Shown here piece by piece: positions 21,501-30,654 of a DNA stretch of 64,000 nucleotides (position 1 is the first letter of the stretch; each line of letters begins with the position of its first letter). The stretch comes from Hippopus hippopus (lineage: Eukaryota > Mollusca > Bivalvia > Cardiida > Cardiidae): assembly GCA_946811185.2 (NCBI GenBank), contig OX328097.1, positions 57,379,063 through 57,443,062 on the forward strand, given 5' to 3'. The notes beneath the pieces are model-generated. The model saw nothing but the letters and a program-made list of their open reading frames with translations, did no database searches and was not told the DNA's origin. The position numbers were made by a program, and so were the translations under genes.

Positions 21501-24500
21501 GATTTGTCCTTTCAAAAAATTTAGAGATAGCAGAAAATTTAGGCCTATGTCAGCCTGCGTGATATTGGTCAATACTTTTTGCAGATGCATTAAGCCCCCT
21601 TTTCACAGAGCATGGCTCAAATGTATTGCAGTTTAAGCACTAATTGAGTCAGAAATCTCACAAATATTCCGCACAATGGATCCATGATCAGACTGCATGT
21701 TTTGTGCAGTCTGATCTTTGCACAGAATACACTGTCAATAAAATCAGCTGAAGCTGCCCAGTTTTTTTTTAACTTTTGCTTTACTTTTCTTTTTCTTTAC
21801 ATGCTCTGTGGGCAGACAGTCGGCAAACAGACAGTTGAAGTTATGTTTATCATTTGCTCTTCAGTGTGGTGATTTCTTCCATCTATCACTATTTTACTTT
21901 AAACTTTATCCAGTTAGGAAACATAATGTGACAGCTCTTGTAAAACATAATTTGTGTGTGTGTGTGAGACACTGTTTTTTTTACATGAGCTTGTTAAAAA
22001 GATTATGAATATGTAAACTCAGTAATAGTTCCTCATAAAACAATAAATTAAGTCCTGTAACAACAATGAACAATGTTTTTGTAAGGTGTTGCTCAGAAAC
22101 ATTTGGATCAAAGCTTCAAAAAAAGGTCATTTAAAATCAGGCTGGCATGCCAGGCTATTTTACTGATCAATTACCAGACATGCTCATTCATATGAATTAT
22201 GCTTTGGCAATAGGGAGTTTTATGTAGTATGGATCCATAAAATCCATTTTGTCTAACAACTGACTGAATCATGAGGTAGACACTCCCTTTGACACACAGA
22301 AAATTGACCAACAGCAAAAGTTTCGACCCAAGTCAGCCTGTGCAGAGTGCACAGGCTAAGATGGATTGATACTATTTGCAGATGCATTAAAACCATTTTC
22401 ATCAGAGAGCACGGTGCATATAAATAGTCCCACAAACTCCACATAGAAGAAATGACAACAAGAGCTTTGCACAGTGGTGCATATACGCCCAAAGGGGCTA
22501 GTCAGTAAAATGGGTTAAAATCCGTAACGCCTACAGAGATTCAAATTTTAAGAGTCAAATGCACAACTACACATCAGAGAGATTCAATGTGGTAAGTTTC
22601 AAGTTATTCCGATGGAAACTGTAGGAGTTGGGCACACAAGAAATTGCTAACGGACGGACAGACAGATGGATGGACGACCGGGGCCATAACATAATACGAC
22701 CCTTCAGGTGTATAAAAAGGAGAAATATTTGATGAAAAAGAAAATACGTTTATGACTGTGGAAATTGTGCAAAATTCTTGGAACGACATCCAAAGCAATT
22801 GCTACTATTTCCAGTGTTTTCTGAAAGCTGTCTACCAAAGAAGGAAATAGTGTCATCACTGCATAATTATTGTTTATTGGATTGTTATACATACTCATAT
22901 CTGGTTTAGCTACTCTTTGATAGAAATGCAGTTCACAAAATAACGGTCCATTTCCAATTGGTTCCTGAAATTGAGTAAGATTAGCAATGTAACATACTAA
23001 CAAAGCCCCTGATAAGCTGCATATATGCTTGTTTCATGCAATTTGGAACAGGAAATACGCAACAAAACTTACCTTACAGCCTACCAAATTTGCAGAGGTT
23101 TCTTATTATATGTGATTTGTCTGATTTTCAGTGAGTATTTTTTGTTTACAACAAGATCGTCATCTTGATTGGCTGTGTTGTCAATGAAATGCTTGCATAT
23201 CATTTTCTGAATAAATTGCTAACTTTTCTTAGTTCACATGGTTATGTACTTGGGAGTTTGGTGCAAAATGGAATCCTTTGACCCGAAAAATGTTTAATGA
23301 ACAAGGCACACCTTGTACTCATTTGACCTTTGGGCTTTAATAAACACAATCAGTATTAAATGTGAAGGACACAAAAATGTCCTAGGGTTACCTGCCTCTC
23401 TGGTGTTGGTTTCCTTTTTGATATCAAATATGAGAGGAAGCAATCTGATTGGTTGAGATATTCTGTCTTACTCAGTGAGATAGCTAGTCTCAGACTTAAG
23501 AATAAAAAAAAAATCTACACTCAAAGATAATAAGCACCCTAGAGTACAGTTAATATTTCCCCTAGGCTATCATACTATGCATTACCTCTGTAACAAACAA
23601 TCACGACCCTGGGAAGGAAAGCTTTTGAAAACGTGGGAAAAGCAGAAAATGCTGGTAACCAACATTTTCTCCTTTTCCCACAATATTTTCTACCCTTTCA
23701 GAGGCAAATTTCATAAATTGTGACACTTTTAATTTGTCATCTGCAAATACTTTCAATTTGGAGTGGTCCAAAATTTTGTCATTTGGTAAAGAGTTAAGTA
23801 TCAAGGTTGCATCATAATTCTGGTAATTCTGGAAACTATAGCATGAATATAAAGTTCTACTTTTTCCCTCAAGAAGTTTCACTGATTTGTAACCCTAGAT
23901 GTGACATGTAACAACTATTCAATGTATCTACTTACAATTTTGATAACATACTCAGCAGCAGCTCCCAATTTGACATCATCTTCTTTGGAAGCTATTCATA
24001 GAGATAAAGAAAATATTAACCGTTTACCTTAAAAGCCTTGTTATATGACCTTTTGGCTTTTGAAAATTGTTGGAAAAGGAGAAAATGCTGGAAATCAGCA
24101 AAACTACACTAGGTTGTTGTAAGTCTAAAGGCAGCTTGTCTGCTGACTCATTTGCTTAATTCTTTGTATGGTGCTTAATGTTGTTTTCAACATTATTTCA
24201 CTTATGATGCAGCAGCCAGTGCACCTATCAATGATTTGCTGCTTGATGAAGAAACATGAAAATATATCAACAGGTTAAAGCCTGCACAAAATTTAACAAC
24301 TAAGTGAGAAACTAGTACGTCACAGAGTCACCTGAGAACTGTGACTTTCACTTTTAACTTGGTGATACGGTTCTTGCATGTGACACATGGTCTATCCATG
24401 ATCTTTTGTGTCAAAAAATTTCGAATCCAACCAAGTGGGCTGGACACAAACAACCATCACTGCTATATATGTAGCAAAAATTGACAAAGTTCGACTGAGC

Positions 24501-27500
24501 ACTGTGACCTGAAATGGTATTTGCTTGTGACACTTGTCTATCTATGGTGATCATTTGTACCATATCATTCAGAAATCTTATGGGCCAGACAAGAACATCT
24601 GTCATCACTATGATTGTAGCAAGTATTGACATAGTTCAACCAAGCACAATAACCTTGACTTTTGAGCTGGCAACACGGTTCCTGTATGTGACACGTCATC
24701 TATCCATGGTGATCATTTGTACCACATTATTTTAGAACTGAATCATGCACCTGGAATTTATTCGCTGGACACAAACACCACTAATCACCGAACAGACACA
24801 CATACGCATGTGCCCCTGCTTACATACACGACACTATATGCCCTTCCTCATTTCATGGCAGGAGCATAAAAATCTGGTTTGTTAAGATAAATTATGATTT
24901 AAGGTTTAATACACAAAAACTTTTCTACCAATATGTTGTTGCAAAGGAAAAATTGCTTATTATTAGCAATTTCTTCGTTTGACACAATGTTTTCTGTGTG
25001 TTCCTCTGTAAGACATTGTAGGTAGTAATGAATCAAGTCAAGTAGCTGATGAGATAGAGCTATCAAGGATCAAGCTATTTCTGCACAGATTCATTGGATT
25101 GTCAGTTTTTTAGATGGTTAAGCCCTTATCAATAGTTATCAAAACAATATGTTCAAGCTGGCATGCAAAAAGACATTTGATACCCTAAGATAAAATGAGA
25201 TGTTTATTGTAGCTCAAGGTCCTTTATGGGTAGGTGTTCAAATCAGAGTGAGGGGTCAAAGATCAGCACGGTGCATTGTGCATGGATATTCTGCATAGTA
25301 CCCGATATGCCAGAAAAGTTTTGTCCATCAATATTTATTAAAAATTTCAATAATTTGCATTGACATTCAAATATTGAAACCTACAGAGGAACTCCAAATT
25401 TATTGTAATTTGCTATTCTGAGATAGAGGCATTTGTTTTGATAATATACACCAGAGGCAATGGTGATTGTAATACAATACTCTAGTCAGTCAGCATGACA
25501 TTAAAGACAATTGCTATGATTTTTCTCATATCTTTTTTTTTTGGAAAATAATGTGTATAAGGATGAAAGAAACAAACAACAACAACAAAAACATGATTCA
25601 CCATTTAGTTAGTTTAAAATTTGGATCTTAACATGCTAGGGGTCAAAGCATTTTATGCACAAAAATTATTTCACCTATAGTTGACTTAAACCATGCAAAA
25701 TTAACTGTTTCATGAGTTTTGACACACATTTAAAGCCTTTTCTTGAATGAGCTTATGCTTTATGTATAACTAATAACAAACAAACAAACAAAAATTCTAC
25801 AACAGGGAACAAACTACAGGCCGATGCCGGCGAAGAAGTCGCCTTCAATGGCACAACTTCGCCTCGTCAAGCTTTCATGTTGAGAAAACTTTGCCTTAAA
25901 AAATCCGAGACCTGGCTATATTCATGAAATATCGGCAATCTAAGACAAAGGCTGACACCACTTATCCTTCATCAACTTGGTCAATTTAGGCAAGATGGCA
26001 GAGTTTTATGGTCCGAATCTTTTACTAACTTGCTAAATCCACCACTTTATTCCACGAAACCCTGTCTTTTTCCCCCACAGGTAAAGCATCTGCTTATTTG
26101 CTTAAATGACGTCAGACGATCTATTCAGGTTCTCAATACTTAAATAGTTGTAAATTAAAACAGAATTACCTCTTCTTACAGTTGAAAATATTCTTTACAA
26201 ATATTTTTTAATAAATTACAATGGTGGATGGTAAACCAAAGGATTTAACAATCTTGAAAACAATCATTTACCTTCCTCACATTGGCAACTCAAGCAAAAT
26301 CTGCATTGCAGTGTTCTATTTATTGGAGTCTATTTTCAGAATACTCTACATCTTTTCCTCCCCATCAGTTAGTTTATTGACTATAGTAGATTACGTTTCT
26401 GTAAACCTTGTTAAGTTTAATTCTTTTAACTTAAACAAAGTCCTGGTTATGTTTTTGAATCAAACTGTTGTTGGTCCTCATCAGAGCCATGAAGAAGTTT
26501 TTCTTTTCTCATCACTCTGGACATTATTTGTAATCTGATGAGAAATGTCAGGGTTTGAAGTGTGACTGTGCATCAATGGGGTCATAAATTACAAAGCAAT
26601 CAAAACTCAGTGGTCAGATAATGTTCTTTTGAGTCAGTAAGTAGATCAAAATCACATACTTAAATTTCTCTTGCAAAGTTCAAGGAAGAAAAACTGTCTA
26701 CTTGCAGCACAAGTCTGCATCTAGATTCAAACAGAATTTAAGTACATTATTTGTTTTAACCATGTTGTTTTTTGTTTGTTTTAGGAACACCAATAGATGA
26801 CATCAATCACTCAAACGGTCTTGTTTTATTCACAAATCAATCACATGAGAACCCTGATAGTTAAAACAAAATGACAATAGAAGTTTGAAAGCCTCTATTT
26901 ACTTCTTCCTTGAGTGAAGAAGTTTGTCATCCTGATATTTTTATCAACTGCAGAAGAGGAGTGCATTTATTTGTCCCTAGGTCTGTCAATTCGTAAAATA
27001 TGATTTCTCCCTGGATCATCAAACTTCTCCAAATTTTTCCCAGAGAGAGAAGTCACTTCTCCCTAAATTTTTGGGCTAGCTTGCTCCCTGTACAATCCAA
27101 TGCAAAGAACTAAGTAACACTTTTGTCTAATAAGGAGGTAAAATCAGCCCAGTCCAAATGTAATAAAAATGGCTGTTCTTAACAAAATCTTTGGAAAACT
27201 GTATATTTAATTTCCATGTAATTTATATGGTAAAGACACTTCCCTATGAGTCACTTTCTGTGAAAAAAAAAGAGAAATTTTCACTGCACAATTTCAAAGA
27301 TATGGGAATTGAAATTGCATAAAAGAGGGAATTTACAGCCCTGACTCATACTGCATCATGATATCCCAAATTGAAAAGGCTATCAGTCTTATTCCATAAG
27401 TACATGCTATCATGTTCATACATGCTAATATTTACTCTAATGTGATGAAATTCAACAATATGCAGAACAATCTTCCAGAACTAGACGTATACGAAGTATC

Positions 27501-29213
27501 CAAAATATTCATATCCAAAATAGTGCAAGTAGGCAACTCCATAACCTTTCTCAATTTCTGTTGGAAGTTGAACGACATTTATTAACAGTGTCAATGTGCT
27601 TCAGTCTCCTTTATTTCCTTGATGTAGTTAACTTCCCTTAAGAATCCATTATATTAAATTATTTTCTTGTAAAGATCAACAAAAGTGTTAAAAATACTGT
27701 GCACAGAAATGTGTGCATTAAAAACTACCATGAATGCCCTTAACTGGCCCTTGAGAATTTGACAGTACAGCCTCACTAGTATTTGACCAATCAAAAAAAA
27801 AAAAAAAAAAAAACTTTTCCGGAAAAAAGCTCAAGATAGTCATATACATAGGGATATTATTGAGGTTGGTAGCTCTGTCTCATAAGCTATTTGTTTGAGG
27901 AAAATCCTGGTCAGATGCAGCCTGAAGCTTGCTCACCATGATCAGTATAGAAGAGCCAGTCGGGCTTCAGCTCATATAAAAGCAGTGTCTTCTTTTGATA
28001 ATAAATGCTATACTGACACAAATTACAACTAATGATATGAGCAACCTAAAAATAATTTCTATTCACCGTTTCTTAAGCTCTTTTACCCATGAACGGTAAT
28101 ATAAGTTAGTTAACATTACATCAAGGTTTTTCATTGATTTGAACTTTCGTTTATCTATTTCTTTATATATCTATATCATATTACATAAACAGAATGTCAA
28201 CTGTCAATATCATACCCAGGTATATGAGACCAAATCCTCCCTGACCAATTACATCTCCAATTACCCATCTCTTTTTACACAGATCCTTCAAAACTTCTCC
28301 CTTGGTAAACTGTTCTGGCAGCTTGTGGGCTTTAGGTGCTCTTGCTTTCTTTGCTGCTGAAAGCGATATCACTTGGCTACAATAACTATACCTTTCATAA
28401 CACCACTGTACCTTTTTACAAGCACTGTTATAACTATTTTACCAAATAAAAAACAAATGAGCAAAAATCTGGCAATAGGGGGTTTAATACATCTCTGTGA
28501 TGCATTTATACCAAGTAAGTTGTCAAAAAATTATGGATCCATGAAACCATTTTGTTTAGCAACCAACTATATCATGAGATAGGATGGTTCTTAGTCATAC
28601 CAATAGCACAAAGGATCGAGCATGTCAGCCTACGTGGACTGCAAAGGGCTTATATCAGTAACTCTTGATGACAGCTTCCCAGCAACTTGACCTATACTAA
28701 CACCCAGCTCACACCTAGGTCTGTGTACTTCTCAGTTTGACCCCTTTTGTAACAAAGTATTTGTAACAAAGCTACACTGTCCTTAACTCTTTACCACACA
28801 ACTTTTGAGACATGTCCAAATTGAAAGCATTTGCAGACAACAATTTAGCTGTAGGTAAAATAATGGGATTTACCTTTGAAAGGGTAGAAAACATTGTGGG
28901 AAAAGAAGAAAATGCTGGTTACTAGCATTTTCTCCTTTTTCCACAATGTTTTCTAAAGACATCTTTCTCGGGGTCGTTAGAACTCTGGATTCTGTATAAT
29001 CCTATAAGGGCTTAAGGTTGACACAAAGAAGTTTAATTTGTAATAAAGCTACACTATTCTCCAGGTTGAACAACAGAAATTGCATTTGTAATAAAGTTAT
29101 TCTGTATCAACTTGATGCCTACCATTAAACCATGTAAATATGAAATTGAGTACCTCCATCTGCTCTTGCTTTACCCCTTGGCATTTTCGTCTATTTCTGT
29201 TGCTCTTTATTAT
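7959..29213 (-). CDS. VRK1: VRK1-like serine/threonine kinase, 11 coding exons, 507 residues
   Basis: Vaccinia-related kinases are nuclear Ser/Thr kinases of the casein-kinase-1 group; animal VRK1 phosphorylates targets such as BAF and histone H3 and acts in cell-cycle progression and nuclear envelope dynamics (family knowledge). Coding exons, 5' to 3': 29184-29154, 28356-28216, 23991-23936, 22964-22895, 21318-21122, 20532-20428, 20085-19953, 16528-16408, 14920-14862, 9517-9345, 8396-7959. Every intron is GT/AG and all phases agree. The sum is 1524 bp, 507 residues plus stop. Visible motifs: GQGGFG at 48-53, VIKI with Lys75, HADIKASN with Asp181, VDYG with Asp205 and CFPE near 300, close to human K71, D177 and D197. 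Human VRK1 is 396 residues; the excess here is mostly a 145-residue Pro/Lys/Ser tail. A non-coding stretch with its own acceptor (29213-29185) precedes the ATG, so a further 5' exon is expected upstream. Confidence 0.93.
8505..8660. mobile_element. Degraded TTAA mini-element in the intron before VRK1 exon 11
   Basis: Core remnant CATTGTGGGAAAAGGAGGGA with a T-run replacing part of the hairpin, ending near CAATAAAGGGTCAA. Counterpart at about 54900-55050. Confidence 0.45.
9108..9330. mobile_element. Degraded TTAA mini-element abutting VRK1 exon 10
   Basis: Left arm CTTGAAGAAGGCTTTTGAAA, core ATATTGTTGGAAAATGTGAA, right end ATTGACTGGTAAAGGGTTTA. Its end lies about 15 bp from the exon-10 donor. 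Counterpart at about 55530-55722. Confidence 0.6.
9345..9517 (-). CDS. VRK1: VRK1 exon 10, end of kinase domain (copy A)
   Basis: 173 bp, acceptor GGCTTTCAG, donor GTAACT. Encodes [20 protein letters not shown] and [16 protein letters not shown], matching the last helices of the VRK1 kinase domain (KYMETVKLLDY...NLRDILLQGLKAIG). It contains an 11-residue segment ([11 protein letters not shown]) that is missing from the copy-B exon. A degenerate TTAA mini-element ends only about 15 bp past the donor. Confidence 0.9.
9559..9775. mobile_element. TTAA mini-element just upstream of VRK1 exon 10
   Basis: TTTTAACCCTTTACCAACAA at the left, a 26-bp palindromic core around GGTGATCAGC, right end GCCATCTGAAAGAGAGAATTAA. 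It lies about 40 bp before the exon in genomic terms, so this exon is bracketed by two elements of one family. Counterpart at 55920-56143. Confidence 0.7.
10335..10835 (+). pseudogene. LINE ORF1-like protein (RRM-like)
   Basis: 166 codons. A basic, Asn/His-rich start is followed by [18 protein letters not shown], which looks like an RNP motif of an RNA-recognition fold, then [14 protein letters not shown], a block I associate with ORF1 (gag-like) proteins of invertebrate LINEs. The frame overlaps the next one without a clean junction, so the original ORF1 boundary is unclear. In copy B the matching sequence is cut after about 10597. Confidence 0.6.
11051..12081 (+). pseudogene. LINE APE-type endonuclease domain (broken)
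   Basis: Endonuclease of the exonuclease III family that nicks target DNA for target-primed reverse transcription. Visible landmarks: CWNVRGI (metal-binding Asn), VVTEYKL (catalytic Glu region), RDFNTKDFN where active enzymes have [12 protein letters not shown], and SDHLLL (catalytic SDH). A 5-bp deletion near 11435, compared with copy B, shifts the frame; reading resumes at 11490. Confidence 0.85.
12082..12310. mobile_element. TTAA mini-element inside the LINE, perfect ends
   Basis: Begins TTAACTCTTTACCA and ends TGGTAAAGAGTTAA, a perfect 14-bp inverted repeat including TTAA. The core GGAAAAAATGCTGGTTACCA is a long palindrome. Removing the element and one TTAA brings the LINE frame back together (WIN then EGRPRG), which shows that TTAA is the target duplication, as for piggyBac elements. 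Counterpart at 59741-59960. Confidence 0.9.
12311..14351 (+). pseudogene. LINE reverse transcriptase and C-terminal domain (broken)
   Basis: The frame continues after the mini-element with [12 protein letters not shown]. Later fragments include [39 protein letters not shown] (first catalytic Asp), [20 protein letters not shown] and FANNVAI where an active enzyme has the Y/FADD box. Both catalytic Asp residues of that box are Asn, in copy B as well, so the enzyme was dead before the copies separated. The C-terminal part (13965-14351) is an open frame rich in basic residues. Confidence 0.85.
14486..14511 (+). repeat. TGAA microsatellite tail of the LINE
   Basis: About six GAAT units mark the LINE 3' end directly before the second target-site copy. 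The copy-B tail (about 63411-63444) has roughly two more units. Confidence 0.85.
14825..14841. repeat. CT microsatellite next to VRK1 exon 9 (copy A)
   Basis: About eight CT units, 20 bp from the exon-9 donor. The copy-B allele has about 24 units (63758-63807). Confidence 0.9.
14862..14920 (-). CDS. VRK1: VRK1 exon 9, CFPE block (copy A)
   Basis: 59 bp, acceptor TTCTTCAG, donor GTAAGT. Encodes [19 protein letters not shown], aligning without gaps to the vertebrate segment ending ASLMDKCFPEKNKP. It has an identical counterpart at 63827-63885 in copy B. The following intron holds the LINE. Confidence 0.92.
15154..15193. repeat. CA microsatellite
   Basis: About 19 CA units with two interruptions, in the intron between VRK1 exons 8 and 9. 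Confidence 0.95.
15471..15516. repeat. Poly-A tract
   Basis: 46 bp, all A except TTG. It may be the tail of an unrecognised retroposon, or assembly-sensitive slippage. Confidence 0.9.
15640..15863. mobile_element. TTAA mini-element in the intron between VRK1 exons 8 and 9
   Basis: Starts TTAACTCTTTACCAAAATAC, ends GTGTGGTAAAGGGTTAA. B-arm on the left, A-arm on the right, core GGAGAAAATGCTGGTAACTA. Confidence 0.85.
16408..16528 (-). CDS. VRK1: VRK1 exon 8, PSRRGD block
   Basis: 121 bp, acceptor TTTTGCATAG, unusual donor GTCTGT. Encodes (T)[18 protein letters not shown] then CGTLPWED, matching PSRRGDLEILGYCMIQWLTG...LPWED of vertebrate VRK1. This block contacts the activation segment in the family fold. 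Phases fit exons 7 and 9 exactly. Confidence 0.93.
16614..16842. mobile_element. TTAA mini-element, well preserved, upstream of VRK1 exon 8
   Basis: Starts TTAACCCTTTACCACACAAT, ends GTTTGGTAAAGAGTTAA; the core palindrome is over 60 bp around GGTAACC. A further partial copy (core only, 16843-16930) follows directly. Confidence 0.88.
16843..16930. mobile_element. Partial TTAA mini-element (core only)
   Basis: AGAAGCCTTTTGCAAAAAGG then the palindrome GAAAATGCTGGTAACCAGCA and CTCCTTTTTCCACATTACC. It abuts the preceding complete element. Confidence 0.6.
17995..18440 (+). pseudogene. Tyrosine recombinase fragment (Crypton/DIRS-like), broken
   Basis: An open frame (17998-18333) reads [23 protein letters not shown] and then [16 protein letters not shown]. 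This matches the N-terminal catalytic-Arg region of tyrosine recombinases in Crypton- and DIRS-type elements (GFAGFLR.DEL...KSKTDQY). A shift near 18310 leads to [11 protein letters not shown], and a further shift to [13 protein letters not shown]. The C-terminal R-H-R-Y part was not found. It lies antisense in the intron between VRK1 exons 7 and 8. Confidence 0.65.
18447..18607 (+). repeat. Interspersed repeat (AGAGCTGTCACTGAATGTGA family)
   Basis: Contains CCGCCAGCGCTTTGACAGAA, runs of CGGACAC/ATGGACA and a terminal GGGTGTATAAAAATT. The same sequence occurs inverted at 43211-43340. Confidence 0.7.
19659..19887. mobile_element. TTAA mini-element, downstream of VRK1 exon 7
   Basis: Starts TTAACTCTTTACAAACACAA, ends GCTAGGTAAAGTGTTAA, with a strong palindromic core around GCTGGTAACCAGC. 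It lies 65 bp from the exon-7 donor. Confidence 0.85.
19953..20085 (-). CDS. VRK1: VRK1 exon 7, DYG activation segment
   Basis: 133 bp, acceptor TTCTAAG, donor GTATGT. Encodes [12 protein letters not shown] followed by [15 protein letters not shown], the VRK signature (DYG in place of DFG, then [11 protein letters not shown]). Ends in phase 1. A complete TTAA mini-element begins 66 bases downstream, in the following intron. Confidence 0.95.
20428..20532 (-). CDS. VRK1: VRK1 exon 6, catalytic loop
   Basis: 105 bp, acceptor TTTATACAG, donor GTAAGA, phase 0 at both ends. Encodes [20 protein letters not shown] and then [10 protein letters not shown]; Asp181 is the catalytic base and Lys183 and Asn186 complete the loop. 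Vertebrate VRK1 has HGDIKASN; the Gly to Ala change is mild. Confidence 0.95.
21122..21318 (-). CDS. VRK1: VRK1 exon 5, hinge region
   Basis: 197 bp, acceptor TTTCTACAG, donor GTGAGT. Contains [12 protein letters not shown], a near-identical match to the [13 protein letters not shown] block of VRK1, followed by [18 protein letters not shown] (hinge and start of the C lobe). A GAGCC-ended mini-element lies 59 bases upstream of the exon in transcript order. Confidence 0.95.
21378..21618. mobile_element. GAGCC-ended mini-element, flanked by AAAT
   Basis: Starts GAGCCATGTTCTGTGAAAAG, ends CTTTTCACAGAGCATGGCTC: about 37-bp inverted repeats. AAAT flanks both sides (21374-21377, 21619-21622). In the intron between VRK1 exons 4 and 5. 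Confidence 0.85.
22200..22430. mobile_element. Degraded GAGCC-type mini-element
   Basis: Retains TGGATCCATAAAATCCATTT, AAAATTGACCAACAGCAAAA, GTCAGCCTGTGCAGAGTGCA and GCAGATGCATTAAAACCATT; the ends are worn. Confidence 0.6.
22895..22964 (-). CDS. VRK1: VRK1 exon 4, NGPLF and FYQR region
   Basis: 70 bp, acceptor AATTTCAG, donor GTATGT. Encodes [16 protein letters not shown] and then RVAKPDM, matching the segment NGPLFTELKFYQRAAKP of vertebrate VRK1, which includes the alpha-C glutamate. Confidence 0.93.
23580..23797. mobile_element. TTAA mini-element in the intron between VRK1 exons 3 and 4
   Basis: The left end is degraded (ACCTCTGTAACAAACAATCA); the right end ATTTGGTAAAGAGTTAA is intact. 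Confidence 0.75.
23936..23991 (-). CDS. VRK1: VRK1 exon 3, catalytic lysine
   Basis: Short 56-bp exon, acceptor ATGAATAG, donor GTAAGT. Encodes [18 protein letters not shown]; the Lys in VIKI (residue 75) lines up with human Lys71, which binds ATP phosphates. Starts in phase 1, ends in phase 0. Confidence 0.9.
24018..24100. mobile_element. Truncated TTAA mini-element next to VRK1 exon 3
   Basis: TTAACCGTTTACCTTAAAAG, then TTGTTGGAAAAGGAGAAAAT and GCTGGAAATCAGC; the right half is missing. Confidence 0.55.
24165..24262. repeat. SINE body fragment
   Basis: TTGTATGGTGCTTAATGTTG and AGCCAGTGCACCTATCAATG match the body of the SINE at 46400-46657; no head or tail. Confidence 0.45.
24300..24745. 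repeat. Tandem repeat, about three units of 170 bp, in VRK1 intron 2
   Basis: Units share GAGCACTGTGACC-type, GGTTCTTGCATGTGACACAT and ATCCATGGTGATCATTTGTA; borders near 24330, 24500 and 24650. Non-coding. Confidence 0.65.
24746..28215. other. VRK1 intron 2, largely unassigned
   Basis: AT-rich. It contains an unrecognised 105-codon frame on + (26221-26538, hydrophobic, no family resemblance), a poly-A run near 27794 and no clear transposon ends. Confidence 0.5.
28216..28356 (-). CDS. VRK1: VRK1 exon 2, glycine-rich loop
   Basis: 141 bp, acceptor TTTCAG, donor GTATGA. Encodes a basic stretch, then HKLPEQF and [10 protein letters not shown], the ATP-binding glycine loop at residues 48-53 of the assembled protein. 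Followed by the longest intron of the gene (23992-28215). Confidence 0.92.
28468..28690. mobile_element. Degraded GAGCC-type mini-element
   Basis: GGGGGTTTAATACATCTCTG and TATGGATCCATGAAACCATT match the family; the right end is lost in GGCTTATATCAGTAAC. Confidence 0.5.
28783..29015. mobile_element. TTAA mini-element between VRK1 exons 1 and 2
   Basis: Starts TTAACTCTTTACCACACAAC; core GAAAATGCTGGTTACTAGCA; the right end is degraded but TTAA remains at 29012-29015. Confidence 0.75.
29154..29213 (-). CDS. VRK1: VRK1 exon with start codon
   Basis: The acceptor TCTCTTACAG ends at 29214. 29 bases of 5' UTR follow, then ATG at 29184-29182 starting [10 protein letters not shown]. The donor at 29153 reads GTACTC, a weak match to consensus. 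The start resembles the MPRVK start of vertebrate VRK1, which decided the choice. Ends in phase 1. Confidence 0.85.
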
Positions 29214-29328
29214 CTGTAAGAGAAAGACATTGGTAACTATATGAAATATTAGTTATTAACACCAACAGAGGTTTTTCATAACAAACAACATACCTGCATT
29301 ATGATGCTCATCATACTTATACTTGGCT

Positions 29329-29452
29329 TTAACCCTTCACCGCACAATCCCATGTCTTAATGACACTGAGGACAAAAGGCCTTTTAAAACATTGTGTGAA
29401 AAGGAGAAAATGCTGGTAGCCACCATTTTCTCCTTTTTCCACAATATCTTAT
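29329..29452. mobile_element. Truncated TTAA mini-element upstream of VRK1
   Basis: TTAACCCTTCACCGCACAAT, A-arm and core GAGAAAATGCTGGTAGCCAC; the right arm is lost. Confidence 0.65.
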
Positions 29453-29574
29453 CTCTCTATCTGAGTCACATTCAAATTTTTCATAGGTCAGATAAATTGA
29501 AATATCAAATCATAACTGTTGCAAAGAGGACAAATACCCCCCACAAGCAACTTGTCACTGAAGCAGCACAATCA

Positions 29575-29862
29575 GAGAACGGGAATGATTTTCAAAGCAA
29601 AGTTCATCTGTGACCTTGACCGATGTGACCCAAAAACAATAGCACACTTCCATGGGTCATGAGCAACACTTGTACAAAGTTTGAGGGTCCTAGGCCAAAC
29701 AGCTATTGAGTTAGAGCACAGAAACTATTTTCAACACAAAAGTTCATTGGTGACCTTGACCTTTGACCCGTGTGACCCCAAAAAACTTAAGGGCACCTGC
29801 TTGGGTCCATGAGCAACACTTGTATAAAGTTTCAGGGTCCTAGGTCAAACCAGTATACCCCT
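29575..29862. repeat. Tandem repeat, two units of about 165 bp
   Basis: Units carry GTTCATCTGTGACCTTGACC / GTTCATTGGTGACCTTGACC and GAGCAACACTTGTACAAAGT. Located between the VRK1 start and its putative promoter. Confidence 0.65.
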
Positions 29863-30129
29863 CTCTACTACATAGGTATATACATAAAATGGAGTAATAA
29901 AGTATAATTTAATACTAAATGTTTTTGATTACAAAAATTTCTTGTCTACTGAAATCCCCAATCCAATTACAATAAAATGTCCTTTTTACAGTACTTGAAA
30001 TATAACTCTACCAACATTATTGAAATTCATTTATTTTTTAATTATAGTCACGACATGTAGGTTCACGATACATATTGCTTCGAGGTAATCGGTATCTTTC
30101 CGTCATAACAAAAATCGCCCTCCTCTAGC

Positions 30130-30460
30130 TACTTGTCTGGTCTCTATTTTGATTGTAATTACCTTGACTCGGACATTTCTTTACCTCAGTTTAGAATGGA
30201 AGAAAAATATACCGGAAGTGAAAATGATGTCATCGGCAGCTACATGCTTAAGAACATTTACCCTACCCTCTAAAATCCTTCATTACACAGTTTTACGGAC
30301 AAACGGACATGATGACGTATTTAGATCATCTGCTAGATCATGTGGAAATATTTTCAAATCATGTGACTGCAAATTGGCGCAAAAAATATCAAGTTGCAAC
30401 GATTTTTTGAAAAAACCATTGATGTCACATGCATCAATTTCAAAATGGCAGCTGGACAGT
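30130..30460 (-). promoter_or_regulatory. Candidate VRK1 promoter region
   Basis: About 1 kb upstream of the first coding exon. Contains ACCGGAAGTG at 30211-30220 (ETS/GABP-like), TGATGTCA at 30225-30232 and TGATGACGTA near 30310 (CRE/ATF-like), and CAAAATGGC near 30440 (YY1-like). ETS, CRE and YY1 sites are typical of housekeeping promoters, and this stretch is free of the repeats that fill its surroundings. No transcription start can be shown; a long open frame on + here (30149-30511) has no recognisable content. Confidence 0.35.
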
Positions 30461-30654
30461 GGTGAAGGTCAAGACATATTTTCTTTCATATGTTTGGATG
30501 AAACTGAATGATATTTTCTATGACGCTGAGTAAAAGTTGAAATTAGAAAATTAATTCGCAATTTATTTTATACTCTGTTAAAATTTTGATTTTTCATGAT
30601 TGGATCATAACTACCTCAAACAACCGCAAGGCTACTTACTTGGTCTGTCTTTCA

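Noticed and set aside
26221..26538. 105-codon frame, hydrophobic
   Set aside because: No motif, no splice context and AT-driven Leu/Ile/Phe content; sits antisense in a VRK1 intron. Kept only as unassigned sequence.
30149..30511. 120-codon frame upstream of VRK1
   Set aside because: No domain, overlaps the promoter-like motifs and has no splice partner; likely chance.
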